The translations under genes and the position numbers were made by a program. Below the pieces are notes generated by a model, which worked only from the letters and a program-made list of their open reading frames with translations, made no database searches and was not told where the DNA came from. From Nocardioides jiangsuensis (lineage in GTDB: Bacteria; Actinomycetota; Actinomycetes; Propionibacteriales; Nocardioidaceae): DNA of 64,000 nucleotides. Each line of letters opens with the position of its first letter. Within the stretch, counting starts at the first letter, position 1. Location of the stretch: NCBI RefSeq assembly GCF_019679455.1, contig NZ_JAIEZQ010000002.1, positions 1-64,000 of the forward strand, written 5' to 3'. Positions 25,858 to 34,913 of the stretch are shown here, in pieces.

Positions 25858-26180
25858 GCGCCCAGCCAGAACCCGAGTGCGCACAGCCCGAGCGCCGGTA
25901 CGGCGGTCAGCAGGACCGTGGCCGCGCCCAGGCGGGGCCCGCGGTCGTGCACCTGCACCGCGAACGCGGAGTAGGTGGTGAGCGCGCCGCAGAACCCGAC
26001 GCCGAGCAGCGCCATGGCGTGGTCGCCGAGGGCGAGGCCGCTGAAGATCCCGAGCAGCAGCGAGCCCACGACGTTGACCAGGATCGTGCCGTGGTGCAGC
26101 CGCCCGTCGAGCAGGTGCGCGGCCACGTAGCGAAGCGGGGCGCCGACCGCGGCGCCGAGCGCGACGAGGAGCAGCGTCAC
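25848..26180 (-). CDS. crcB: Fluoride channel subunit FluC/CrcB (second of a pair)
   Basis: 110 residues, four membrane helices, with VNVVGSLLLGIFSGL and GFCGALTTYSAF, the CrcB pore signatures. Exports fluoride as an antiparallel dimer. GTG start at 26180; the GTGA overlaps the stop of the upstream fluC gene by 4 bp. Gram-positive bacteria often use two such genes to build a heterodimer. Confidence 0.92.
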   Translation of the reverse strand: MTLLLVALGAAVGAPLRYVAAHLLDGRLHHGTILVNVVGSLLLGIFSGLALGDHAMALLGVGFCGALTTYSAFAVQVHDRGPRLGAATVLLTAVPALGLCALGFWLGAQL

Positions 26181-26599
26181 AGGTCGCCCTCCTCGTCCTC
26201 GAACTCGTGCCGCGCGTCCGGCGTGCTCCACCGGTCGGCGAGCGCCACCGCCCCCAGGCAGGCCGCCAGCGTGCCCACGGCGTAGAGGGCGGCGAGCCCG
26301 GCCGACCCGTCCGCGACGAGGGCGCGGGTCTCCTCGGACCACGCCGAGAGGGTGGTGTAGCCGCCGAGCACACCGGTGCCGAGCAGCGGCGGCAGCAGCG
26401 GCTGTCGGCGTACCGCGGGGATCCCGGGGAGCAGGGCGAGCAGGAACGAGCCCGAGACGTTGACCGCGAACGTGGTCCAGGGGAAGCCGGGCCCCTGCTC
26501 GAACCACGTGGTCAGCCCGTAGCGTGCGCAGGCGCCGAGCGCGCCACCGACGGCCACGGCGAGCAGGACGGTCAGGTGCAGGGGGTGGCGCGGGGTCAC
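26177..26599 (-). CDS. crcB: Fluoride channel subunit FluC/CrcB (first of a pair)
   Basis: 140 residues, four membrane helices, with GGALGACARYGL, VNVSGSFLLALLPG and GVLGGYTTLSAWSEE. An acidic cytosolic tail (EFEDEEGD) is absent from its partner. GTG start overlaps the stop of the ATPase-domain gene by 4 bp (GTGA), so fluC is translationally coupled to a regulator-like gene. No fluoride riboswitch was recognised upstream of the operon. Confidence 0.92.
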   Translation of the reverse strand: MTPRHPLHLTVLLAVAVGGALGACARYGLTTWFEQGPGFPWTTFAVNVSGSFLLALLPGIPAVRRQPLLPPLLGTGVLGGYTTLSAWSEETRALVADGSAGLAALYAVGTLAACLGAVALADRWSTPDARHEFEDEEGDL

Positions 26600-27537
26600 G
26601 ACACGACCGGTGCGCGGTCTTCCGACGTGGGTCCGGTCCAGGGCGTGGGCGGCTCCCCGGCGATCTGCCGGACGAACTCGCCGAGGTACCAGCGCTGGAA
26701 CTCCAGCTGCAGCGGGGAGGCGGCGAGCACGAGCAGGCGCTGCTCGCGGCAGAACGCGTCGGCCCGCTCCAGGAGGACCTGCAACCGGGCCATCGTCTCG
26801 CCCGCGGACAGCGGGACCATGTAGTCGAGGTCGACCCGCTCGAGCCCCTGCTCGATCGCGGCGTCGAGGCTGTCCACGCCGCGGGCCAGGCGCCGCTCCC
26901 GCTCCACCTCGAGGAACACCTCGGTGAGCTCGCTGGCGACCGGGTAGTCCTCGCCGTGCGCGAGGGCCAGCAGCCGTAGCTCGCGTCGCATCTCGCTGTA
27001 GCGGCGGCGGAACTGTCCGAAGAGCACCGCGGGCATGCCCAGCAGTCGTACCGGGACCAGGTCGACCGTGTCGGTGTCGGCGAGCCGCTCGGCGATGGAC
27101 CGCTCGAGGTCGAAGACGTCCCCGGTGAGGTCGCCCTCGAGGCGGGGCTCGCTGCTCGGCTCGAACCAGACCGTCTTGCCGTCGGGGACCACCTCGGCGC
27201 CCCAGGCCGAGGAGTAGAGCGCGACGATGCCGAGCCCGCGGCCGATGGTGGAGAGCAGGTTCTCGTCGTAGGTCATGCCCACGTTGACCGCCGGCGGGTG
27301 CGAGGACCGGTCGCCGACCTCCACCCGCGGGTGGTTGCGCGTGCCCCGGACCCGGACCGTGATCGGCGGCTCGCCGTGCAGGATCGCGTTCGTGACCAGC
27401 TCCGAGACGCCGAGCTCGGCGGCGTCCACGAGGTCCTCCCGGTGCAGACCGTTGAGCACGTCGCAGACCCAGTCGCGCGCCTTCTTGACCGAGGCCGGGT
27501 CGGCATCGAGCGGGATCGCCTCACGGTTGAGCGGCAT
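26596..27537 (-). CDS. RsbW-like ATP-binding protein with C-terminal helical domain
   Basis: 313 residues. Residues about 1-130 are a histidine-kinase-type ATPase domain of the anti-sigma kind (ELGVSELVTNAILHGEPP, GRGLGIVALY). Residues about 145-300 are a helical region rich in Glu/Arg/Leu of unknown family. Proteins of this kind bind or phosphorylate anti-anti-sigma partners; no partner gene is adjacent. Three bases separate it from the upstream channel gene and it overlaps fluC, so all four genes look like one operon. Confidence 0.78.
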   Translation of the reverse strand: MPLNREAIPLDADPASVKKARDWVCDVLNGLHREDLVDAAELGVSELVTNAILHGEPPITVRVRGTRNHPRVEVGDRSSHPPAVNVGMTYDENLLSTIGRGLGIVALYSSAWGAEVVPDGKTVWFEPSSEPRLEGDLTGDVFDLERSIAERLADTDTVDLVPVRLLGMPAVLFGQFRRRYSEMRRELRLLALAHGEDYPVASELTEVFLEVERERRLARGVDSLDAAIEQGLERVDLDYMVPLSAGETMARLQVLLERADAFCREQRLLVLAASPLQLEFQRWYLGEFVRQIAGEPPTPWTGPTSEDRAPVVS

Positions 27538-27540
27538 CGC

Positions 27541-28194
27541 TCACACCCTCGCTCGTGCGGCGTTGAGCCCGACCAGCCGGGTGACCACCATCGCGATGTA
27601 GAACACGCCGGCGACCTGCTCGAGCATCATCACGCTGCGGGCGTGCCCGGTCACCGGGTAGATGTCGGAGAGTCCGGTGCTCGACAGGGTGGTGAACGAC
27701 AGGAACAGCAGGTCCATCCAGGTCTGCGGGCCGCCATCGGTGGGCGCGAAGCTGCCCGGCTGGAGCGCCTGGAGGACGACGTACACGTAGGCGAACCCCC
27801 AGGCCATCAGCGTGAACACCGCACCGATCGCGAACAGCTCGTCGGTGGTGACCCGGGTGTCCTCGAGCATGTACGCGAGCATGCTGAACGCGGCGTAGAA
27901 GTACAGCACCGCCTCGAAGCCGGCCGACCACGCGAACAGGTCGCCCTGCGAGGTGAACACCTGGACGCCGAGCAGCACCATCGCCGGGGCGGCGATCAGC
28001 ACGCTGACCCAGGACAGGAACGGCGTCGCCCGGATCGCCAGGACCGCGAGAGCGAGCACCAGGATGCCGAAGACCGCGAAGGCGGCCCGTCCGGCCGACG
28101 AGGTCTCCATGAAGGGGTAGAGCAGGACGCCGAGGAGCTGCGCCAGGAGCAGCAACCCGCAGGGGGTCTGCCTCACCGCCGCCACGACACGCAT
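27541..28194 (-). CDS. Ion-channel (two-TM pore) domain membrane protein
   Basis: 217 residues, about six hydrophobic segments. The C terminus is a K+-channel-like pore module: WMDLLFLSFTTLSSTGLSD, then a last helix EQVAGVFYIAMVV. The selectivity-filter position reads STGLSD (172-177) instead of TVGYGD, so potassium selectivity is doubtful. First gene of the operon. TAACCT (28201-28206) lies 6 nt before the ATG with no ribosome site, suggesting a leaderless message. Confidence 0.8.
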   Translation of the reverse strand: MRVVAAVRQTPCGLLLLAQLLGVLLYPFMETSSAGRAAFAVFGILVLALAVLAIRATPFLSWVSVLIAAPAMVLLGVQVFTSQGDLFAWSAGFEAVLYFYAAFSMLAYMLEDTRVTTDELFAIGAVFTLMAWGFAYVYVVLQALQPGSFAPTDGGPQTWMDLLFLSFTTLSSTGLSDIYPVTGHARSVMMLEQVAGVFYIAMVVTRLVGLNAARARV

Positions 28195-28274
28195 AGCAGG
28201 AGGTTAGCCCCACGGCCCGGGCCGGGGGCGCACCCGCCCGGTGGTGGCCCGCGTCACGGTCCCCGGGGAGGGGG

Positions 28275-28826
28275 TCATCCGCGCTCGGGTCGCCGGACGT
28301 GGAACAGCTCGAGCTCGGCCTGGTAGTAGCGCGTGGTGCGGCCGTGCGGGGTCATCCCGGCCCGGGCGCACACCGCGAGCGAGGGCGTGTTGTCGGGGCG
28401 TACGACGGCCCAGATCTCGTCCAGACCACGTGCGAAGCCCCAGGCGATCGCGGCCCGGGCGGCCTCCGTGGCGTAGCCGTGCCCCCACGCGTCGGGGTGG
28501 AAGTGCCAGCCCACCTCGAACTCGCCGTCGCCGTCCGGCAGCGGGACCAGGATCACCGCGCCGAGGAGCAGGCCGTCGTCCCTCCGCTCCACCGCCCAGC
28601 GGCGCGCGACCGGCTCGGAGCGGTTCAGCTCGTCCCAGCGGGCCACGAGCCGGGCCGCCTCCGCTGGGTCCTCCATCGGCTGCGGCGTGCTGCCGAGCCA
28701 CCTCGCGACCGTCCAGCGGGAGTAGATGTCGAGCACCCGGGTCTCGTCGGCGGGCGTCCAGCTCCGGAGCAGGCAGCGCCCGGTCTCCAGCTCCGCCCGG
28801 CCGGCCGGGTCCGCGTCAGCGGTCAA
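28275..28826 (-). CDS. GNAT N-acetyltransferase (RimJ/RimL-like)
   Basis: 183 residues. Pattern of the RimJ/RimL group: LETGRCLLRSWTPADETRVL, GWHFHPDAWGHGYATEAARAAI and NTPSLAVCARAGM. Transfers acetyl from acetyl-CoA to a protein N terminus or small amine; substrate unknown. Its first 11 bases overlap the end of the DUF1206 gene, so the two are probably co-transcribed. Confidence 0.87.
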   Translation of the reverse strand: MTADADPAGRAELETGRCLLRSWTPADETRVLDIYSRWTVARWLGSTPQPMEDPAEAARLVARWDELNRSEPVARRWAVERRDDGLLLGAVILVPLPDGDGEFEVGWHFHPDAWGHGYATEAARAAIAWGFARGLDEIWAVVRPDNTPSLAVCARAGMTPHGRTTRYYQAELELFHVRRPERG

Positions 28827-29643
28827 GGTGTCGCGCCCAGGCGAAGCAGAACAGCCCGTAGCAGCCGATGCCGATCCCCATCGCGATGAGCACGGGCACG
28901 CCGAACGGCTGCTGCAGCACCTCGTGCAGGGCCTGGTCCAGGCCGCCGGACTTCTGCGGGTCGTGCGACCACGCCGCCCACAGGAACAGGCCGGCGACGA
29001 CGAGCAGAGCCAGCCCCTTGGACACGTAGCCGACCTTGCCGAACAGGAGGAACGCGCGCCCGTCGTACCCGGTGTGGCCCTCGACCTCGAGGTGCTTCTT
29101 GAAGCCCTCGCTCAGCCCGCGGTAGATGAGCCGGCCGCCGTAGGCCAGCACGCCCAGGCCGACCAGGCCGACCAGGACCGGGCCGAACGGCATCGCCATG
29201 ATCTTCGCGGTCGTCGTGTCCGTGCCGCCGCCGTCGGAGCCGCCACCGATCGCGATCTTCAGGGCGTTGACGCCCAGCGAGCCGTAGAGCACCACCTTGA
29301 GCGCGGAGCCGGCCCGCTTGGCGACCAGCTTGCCGCCGTCGTGCTCGCGGTGCCCGGCGACGACCTCGATCAGCTGCCAGACCACGAGGGCGCCGAAGCC
29401 GCCGGCGACGACGTAGAGCAGCAGGTCCCCGAACGGGCTCTGGGCGAGCTGGCTCAGCGCGCCGTCGCTGGAGGCGGAGCCCTCCTCGCTGCCGAGGGCG
29501 AGCTGGATCGCGACCCAGGCGATCAGCAGGTGCACGACCCCGTACGCGACCAGCCCCACCCGCACCGCGTGGTCGAGCAGGTTGCTGTCGTCGGCCTTCC
29601 GGCCGAACGCAGACTTCTTCGCAGCCACGTCAGCGGCGTTCAT
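28816..29643 (-). CDS. DUF1206 family membrane protein
   Basis: 275 residues built of three repeats of a two-helix unit (start residues about 25, 105 and 200), each beginning near a Gly-x-x-AYG/LYG-like motif (GLVAYGVVHLLIAW, VLYGSLGVNALKI, GYVSKGLALLVVAG). This is the DUF1206 pattern. No function is established. The GNAT gene follows with an 11-bp overlap. Confidence 0.87.
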   Translation of the reverse strand: MNAADVAAKKSAFGRKADDSNLLDHAVRVGLVAYGVVHLLIAWVAIQLALGSEEGSASSDGALSQLAQSPFGDLLLYVVAGGFGALVVWQLIEVVAGHREHDGGKLVAKRAGSALKVVLYGSLGVNALKIAIGGGSDGGGTDTTTAKIMAMPFGPVLVGLVGLGVLAYGGRLIYRGLSEGFKKHLEVEGHTGYDGRAFLLFGKVGYVSKGLALLVVAGLFLWAAWSHDPQKSGGLDQALHEVLQQPFGVPVLIAMGIGIGCYGLFCFAWARHLDR

Positions 29644-29691
29644 GGGGTGTGCCTTTCGTCAGACGGGCCCCGACCTGGGGCCGAGTCCCTT

Positions 29692-30063
29692 CTACCCGTT
29701 CGCGGGCGCGGGGATGTCCGCGGGAGATTCAAATCTCGCGATGGAGGCGACCTTGCCGTCCGTGACGGTGAACACGCACCAGGTCTCGGTCGGCTCGAGC
29801 GGGGCCCCCTGGGGTGCTCCGGCGGTGGTCCACCGGGCGACCTCGCGGACCACGAACCGGCCGTCGGCCTCCACCAGCGGCTCCTGCGGCTCCAGCCGGA
29901 TGCCCGAGCGGGTGAGCCAGCCGCGCACCAGGTCGTGGCCGTGCCCGATGCCGCGGGGCCCGGCGATCGCGACGTCCTCGGTGCAGCACGCCACCGCCGC
30001 GTCGACGTCTCCGGCGTTGACGGCGTCGTGCCATTCCTGGAGGGCTGCGGCGGGGTCGCTCAT
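29692..30063 (-). CDS. SnoaL/NTF2-like small protein
   Basis: 123 residues with an NTF2-like cone fold pattern: LQEWHDAVNAGDVDAAVACC at the start and ETWCVFTVTDGKVASIARFE near the end. Members are small-molecule isomerases or binding proteins; the ligand is unknown. CATACT (30071-30076) lies exactly 7 nt before the ATG with no ribosome site, consistent with leaderless expression from a promoter divergent to the phosphatase gene. Confidence 0.8.
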   Translation of the reverse strand: MSDPAAALQEWHDAVNAGDVDAAVACCTEDVAIAGPRGIGHGHDLVRGWLTRSGIRLEPQEPLVEADGRFVVREVARWTTAGAPQGAPLEPTETWCVFTVTDGKVASIARFESPADIPAPANG

Positions 30064-30109
30064 GGCGGTAAGTATGCGCCGCCCGGCGCGAGGGCGTACA
30101 ACAGTCCCT

Positions 30110-31948
30110 GTGACTCAGCCACCACTCGTCCTCGGTCCGCTGCTCAGGTACGTCGACGCGACCTCCGCCGCGGTCTGGGTGGAGACCCGTGACGCCGCCC
30201 GGGTCGTCGTACGGGCCGCCGGCCGCTCCTGGGAGGCCCGGACCTTCGCCGCCCACGGCCACCACTACGCGCTGGTGGAGGTGGTCGGGCTCCAGCCGGG
30301 CAGCATCGAGGCCTACACGGTGGAGGTGGACGGTACGCCGGTGTGGCCGGACGCCGGGTCGGACAACCCCGCGAGCGTGATCGCCACGATGCGGCCGGGC
30401 AAGCCGCTGCGGATGGCGTTCGGGTCCTGCCGCACGAGCGTGTCCCACGACGCGAAGGGCAACAAGACCCACGGCGTCGACGCGATGCGCAGCTACGCGC
30501 TGCGGATGGCCCGCGGCGAGAGCGGACCGGACCACGAGCGGTGGCCCGACCTCGTGCTGTTCCTCGGCGACCAGGTGTACGCCGACGAGACCACCGCGGA
30601 GATGAAGGAGTTCATCGAGTCCCGTCGCGACACCGGCGAGCCGCCGTGGGAGGAGCTCAAGGACTACGAGGAGTACGCCCACCTCTACAGGCTGGCCTGG
30701 ACCGACCCGGCGAACCGGTGGCTGCTGTCCACGCTGCCGAGCCTGATGATCTTCGACGACCACGACATCCGGGACGACTGGAACACCTCCCGGTCGTGGC
30801 GGGAGAAGATGGAGGCCACCTCCTGGTGGCACGAGCGGATCGTCTCGGGGCTCGGCTCGTACTGGGTCTACCAGCACCTCGGGAACCTCTCCCCGGCCGA
30901 GCGCGCGCAGGACGAGCTGTGGCAGCGGATCGCCGCCTGGGACGGCACCGACGAGCTCGACATCACCGAGACGCTCGACAAGTTCGCCGAGCGGGTCGAC
31001 CAGGAGCCGGAGACCTACCGCTGGAGCTACGCCCGCGACTTCGACGACGTCCGGCTCGTGGTGGTCGACTCCCGCGCGGCGCGGGTGCTGACCCCGGGGC
31101 ACCGGTCGATCCTCGACGACACCGAGATGGCCTGGCTCGACGAGCAGATGCAGGGCGGGTTCCGGCACCTGCTGGTCGGCACGTCGCTGCCGTTCCTGCT
31201 CTCGCCGGGCCTGCACCACCTCGAGGCGTGGAACGAGGCGCTGGTCAACGGCGCCTGGGGCCGGTTCGGGTCCTGGGTCGGCGAGCACATCCGGCAGGTC
31301 GTGGACCTCGAGCACTGGGCGGCGTTCCAGCGCGGCTTCGCGGAGGTCGCGGAGATGGCGCTGTCGGTGGCGTACGGCGAGCGCGGGCCCGCCCCGGAGA
31401 CGGTGACGTTCCTGTCCGGGGACGTGCACCACTCCTACGTCTCGGAGGTGCACAAGGTCGGCGGCCGCCGGCGCGGTCGTGCGGAGGGCGACGGGGGCGA
31501 CGGGGGCGGCGCGGTCGGCGGGGTCGAGCCGGCCCGGCGCCGTACCGGACGGCGGAGCCGGATCGTGCAGGCGGTGTGCTCCCCGATCCGCAACCCGCTG
31601 CCCCGCTACATGCGCTTCGCGACCGCGATCCTGTCCTACGGGCTTGCCGGGCCGATGGGCACCGTGGCTGCCCGCTCGGCGCACGTGCCGGACCCGCCGT
31701 TCCGGTGGCGCTCGGTGCAGGGGCCGTGGTTCGACAACAACCTCGCGGTGCTCGAGGAGACGCCGAAGGGCCTCGCGATGGCCTGGTACACCGGCGTGGT
31801 CACCGGCGGCGACCACCTGAACCCCGAGCTCGACGAGGTGGCCTCGGTGCTGATCCGGCCCGGGCGGCCGCGGCGGCTCAGCCGCGCGTCGAGGGTGAAG
31901 GGGCGGCTTCGGCGGTTCCGAGCAGCACGTTCTCTACGACCTCGCTGA
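30110..31948 (+). CDS. PhoD-like alkaline phosphatase / metallophosphatase
   Basis: 612 residues. PhoD family motifs: FGSCRTS (104-110), LGDQVYADE (152-160), IFDDHDIRDDWN (214-225), VVVDSRAAR and SGDVHHS. No signal peptide or Tat motif is seen, unlike classical PhoD, so it may act in the cytosol. GTG start at 30110, preceded by TACAAC 7 nt upstream. A Gly/Arg-rich insert (about residues 455-485) interrupts the domain. Its last 71 bases overlap the convergent mycothione reductase gene. Confidence 0.87.
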   Translation: MTQPPLVLGPLLRYVDATSAAVWVETRDAARVVVRAAGRSWEARTFAAHGHHYALVEVVGLQPGSIEAYTVEVDGTPVWPDAGSDNPASVIATMRPGKPLRMAFGSCRTSVSHDAKGNKTHGVDAMRSYALRMARGESGPDHERWPDLVLFLGDQVYADETTAEMKEFIESRRDTGEPPWEELKDYEEYAHLYRLAWTDPANRWLLSTLPSLMIFDDHDIRDDWNTSRSWREKMEATSWWHERIVSGLGSYWVYQHLGNLSPAERAQDELWQRIAAWDGTDELDITETLDKFAERVDQEPETYRWSYARDFDDVRLVVVDSRAARVLTPGHRSILDDTEMAWLDEQMQGGFRHLLVGTSLPFLLSPGLHHLEAWNEALVNGAWGRFGSWVGEHIRQVVDLEHWAAFQRGFAEVAEMALSVAYGERGPAPETVTFLSGDVHHSYVSEVHKVGGRRRGRAEGDGGDGGGAVGGVEPARRRTGRRSRIVQAVCSPIRNPLPRYMRFATAILSYGLAGPMGTVAARSAHVPDPPFRWRSVQGPWFDNNLAVLEETPKGLAMAWYTGVVTGGDHLNPELDEVASVLIRPGRPRRLSRASRVKGRLRRFRAARSLRPR

Positions 31949-33284
31949 GCGCGGGATGGATCCAGTACTGCCCGCGGGCGACGTCCGCGGCGGTCTGGCC
32001 GAAGCTCATCGCCTGGATCAGCGGCTGGATCAGGTTCGACGCCTGCGCGCCGAGGATGTGCGCGCCGAGCAGCAGCCCGGTGTCGGGGTCGACGAGCACC
32101 TTCGCGAAGCTCGCGTGGTCCTCCATCGCCCAGCCGTAGGCGGTGTCGCCGTACGCCCGGCGCGCGGTGACGTAGCGGACGCCACGCTCGCGGGCCTCCT
32201 CCTCGGTGATCCCGACGCTGGCCACCTGCGGTGAGGTGAAGACCGCGCTGGGCACCACGTCGCGGTCGGCGCGGATGAGGTCGTCGGGGTGCAGCAGGTT
32301 GTGCCGCACCACCCGCGCCTCCTGGTTGGAGACGTGCTTGAGCTGGTAACGGTTGGAGATGTCGCCGAGCGCCCAGATCCCGCGCGCGGTGGTGCGCTGG
32401 TGCTCGTCGACGACGACCAGGCCGGTGGCGTCGACCTCCACGCCGGTGCGGTGCAGGTCGAGACCGTCGGCGTTGGAGGTCCGGCCGGTGGCGACGAGCA
32501 GGGTGTCCACGTCGAGGACCGAGGTCGCGCCGTCGGTGCGCAGGTGCAGCCGGATGCCCCCGTCGTACGCCTCGACCTTCTCGGTGGTGGTGTCGAGCCG
32601 GACGTCCCAGCGGCGCTGCGCGAGCTCGGTGAACCGGTGCGAGACGTCGGCGTCCTCCGCGCGCAGCAGCGCCTCGGAGCGGTTGACGAGGGTGACCTCG
32701 CTGCCGAAGGAGCCGAAGATGTGCGCGAACTCCGCGGCCACGAAGCCGCCGCCGATGATCGCGATCCGGCCGGGGACGTCGTCGATGCGCATGATCGTGT
32801 CGCTGGTGTGGTGCTCGACCGTGTCGAGGCCCTCGATCTCGGGGACGACGGCCCGGCTGCCGGCGGCGAGCACCACCTGGTCGGCGGTGATCGTCGCGCC
32901 GGTCCCGGTGTCGATCGTCCGGTCGCCGGTGAACCGGGCGTGGCCCTCGTAGAGGGTGACGTGCTCCTGACGGTCCGCGCGGTAGCTGCGGCCGGCGACG
33001 GAGATCGGGTCGATCCGGCGGAAGATGCGGTCGCGGATCTCCCGCCAGCGGACCCCCTCGAGCCGCAGGTCGACGCCGAGGTCGCGGGCATGGGTGACCT
33101 CGGCGGCGAGGTCGGCGGGGTAGACGAACATCTTGGTCGGGATGCAGCCCACGTTGAGGCAGGTGCCGCCGAACGTGCCCTTCTCGAGGATCGCGACCTT
33201 CCGGTCGGCGAACGCTTCGTCGACGATGGAGTTGCCCGAGCCGCTGCCGATGATCGCGAGGTCGTAGTGGGTCACGCGACCCAT
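31878..33284 (-). CDS. mtr: Mycothione reductase
   Basis: 468 residues. Flavoprotein disulfide reductase that regenerates mycothiol from mycothione with NADPH. Redox-active pair in GGTCLNVGCIPTK (Cys42, Cys47), NAD(P) motif IIGGGFVAAEFAHIF, and C-terminal active-site histidine in HPALSE. Mycothiol is specific to actinobacteria. The catalytic motifs are intact; only the Ser/Pro-rich C-terminal tail lies in the overlap with the phosphatase gene. Confidence 0.93.
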   Translation of the reverse strand: MGRVTHYDLAIIGSGSGNSIVDEAFADRKVAILEKGTFGGTCLNVGCIPTKMFVYPADLAAEVTHARDLGVDLRLEGVRWREIRDRIFRRIDPISVAGRSYRADRQEHVTLYEGHARFTGDRTIDTGTGATITADQVVLAAGSRAVVPEIEGLDTVEHHTSDTIMRIDDVPGRIAIIGGGFVAAEFAHIFGSFGSEVTLVNRSEALLRAEDADVSHRFTELAQRRWDVRLDTTTEKVEAYDGGIRLHLRTDGATSVLDVDTLLVATGRTSNADGLDLHRTGVEVDATGLVVVDEHQRTTARGIWALGDISNRYQLKHVSNQEARVVRHNLLHPDDLIRADRDVVPSAVFTSPQVASVGITEEEARERGVRYVTARRAYGDTAYGWAMEDHASFAKVLVDPDTGLLLGAHILGAQASNLIQPLIQAMSFGQTAADVARGQYWIHPALSEVVENVLLGTAEAAPSPSTRG

Positions 33285-33421
33285 CCTGCCGGACCCGTTG
33301 TGAGCCAGGTCATTCCTGGAGGGGCATGCGCGAGACGCGGGGTGTGTTGTGTCTAGGGAGGCACGACAATGGGAAGAGTGGGCGTACGCCCCGCAGCAAG
33401 CTACGTGGAGAGGTAAGCACG

Positions 33422-34906
33422 ATGACAGAGGTCGTCCCGGACCGGCACAAGGTTGTGGTGATCGGCTCAGGCTTCGGTGGTCTGTTCGGCACCAAGGCGC
33501 TCCGTCGCTCCGACGTGGACGTGACGATGATCGCGAAGACCACGCACCACCTCTTCCAGCCGCTGCTCTACCAGGTGGCCACCGGCATCCTCTCCGAGGG
33601 CGAGATCGCCCCGCCGACCCGTGAGGTGCTCGCGTCGCAGGAGAACGCCCGGGTGCTCCTGGGCGAGGTCACCGAGGTCGACCTGACCGCGAAGACGGTC
33701 ACCCACCACGTCCTCGGCCGCGAGACCGTGACGCCGTACGACTCGCTGATCGTCGCCGCGGGTGCCGGCCAGTCCTACTTCGGCAACGACCACTTCGCCG
33801 AGTACGCGCCGGGCATGAAGAGCATCGACGACGCGCTCGAGCTCCGCGGCCGGATCTTCGGCGCGTTCGAGCTCGCCGAGCTCGCCGACGAGGACGAGGA
33901 GATCGACCACCTGCTCACGTTCGTGGTCGTCGGCGCCGGCCCGACCGGCGTGGAGATGGCCGGCCAGATCGCCGAGCTCGCGCACCGCACGCTGCGCAAG
34001 GACTTCCGGCGGATCAACACCCGCGAGGCCCGGGTCGTGCTCCTCGACGCCGCGCCGCAGGTGCTGCCGCCGTTCGGGGAGAAGCTCGGCGGCAAGGCGC
34101 AGCGCGAGCTCGAGAAGCTCGGCATCGAGGTCCAGCTCGGCGCGATGGTCGTCGACGTCGACGAGCGCGGGCTCGAGGTGCAGGACAAGGACGGCACCCG
34201 TCGCCGGATCGACGCGGTCACCAAGATCTGGGCGGCCGGCGTCTCGGCCAGCCCGCTGGGCAGGACGCTCTCGGAGCAGACCGGGGCCGCCCTCGACCGG
34301 GCCGGCCGGATCTCGGTCAACCCCGACCTCACCCTGCCCGGGCACCCCGAGGTGTTCGTGGTGGGCGACATGATCAGCCTCGACCGGCTGCCCGGTGTCG
34401 CGCAGGTGGCGATCCAGGGCGCCAAGTACGCCGCCAAGGAGATCGACAACCGGATCAACGGCAGGAGTCCGCAGGGTCCGTTCGAGTACTTCGACAAGGG
34501 CAGCATGGCGATCATCTCCCGCTTCCGGGCGGTCGCGATGGTGGGCAAGCTGCGGCTGACCGGCGTGATCGCGTGGTTCATGTGGCTCGCGGTGCACCTG
34601 GTCTACATCACCGGGTTCAAGAACCGCGTGACGGCGCTGCTGCACTGGTTCGTGAGCTTCATCGGCCGCGGCCGGTCCGAGCGGACCACCACCGAGCAGC
34701 AGATCTTCGCCCGCGCGGCGCTGAACCGGCTCGAACGCGGGGCGGCCGACCTGGTCACGCCGCCCGGGGCGTTCGACGCGGCCCGCGCGATGATCGAGCT
34801 GACGAAGAAGGCGGAGGACGAGCGCGCCAACGCCGAGCTCTCCCAGGCAGAGCGGAGGAGGGCGGCGGAGGCCGAACGAGCCGAGGCCGGCCGCACCTCC
34901 TCCTGA
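33422..34906 (+). CDS. ndh: Type II NADH dehydrogenase (NDH-2)
   Basis: 494 residues. Non-proton-pumping NADH:quinone oxidoreductase on the inner face of the membrane. FAD motif VVVIGSGFGG (11-20), the quinone-site region FQPLLYQVATG, second nucleotide motif VVVGAGPTGVEMAG, GDM near 350, and a C-terminal membrane-binding segment (about 385-425) followed by a charged helical tail. The ATG at 33422 has GGAGAGG upstream. It is divergent from mtr across 137 bp that contain an inverted CCAGG/CCTGG pair near 33304-33318. Confidence 0.92.
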   Translation: MTEVVPDRHKVVVIGSGFGGLFGTKALRRSDVDVTMIAKTTHHLFQPLLYQVATGILSEGEIAPPTREVLASQENARVLLGEVTEVDLTAKTVTHHVLGRETVTPYDSLIVAAGAGQSYFGNDHFAEYAPGMKSIDDALELRGRIFGAFELAELADEDEEIDHLLTFVVVGAGPTGVEMAGQIAELAHRTLRKDFRRINTREARVVLLDAAPQVLPPFGEKLGGKAQRELEKLGIEVQLGAMVVDVDERGLEVQDKDGTRRRIDAVTKIWAAGVSASPLGRTLSEQTGAALDRAGRISVNPDLTLPGHPEVFVVGDMISLDRLPGVAQVAIQGAKYAAKEIDNRINGRSPQGPFEYFDKGSMAIISRFRAVAMVGKLRLTGVIAWFMWLAVHLVYITGFKNRVTALLHWFVSFIGRGRSERTTTEQQIFARAALNRLERGAADLVTPPGAFDAARAMIELTKKAEDERANAELSQAERRRAAEAERAEAGRTSS

Positions 34907-34913
34907 CCCTCTC

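Noticed and set aside
26300-28400. Fluoride riboswitch controlling the FluC operon
   Set aside because: No recognisable aptamer before 28194; the first gene appears leaderless and junctions inside the operon are too tight.
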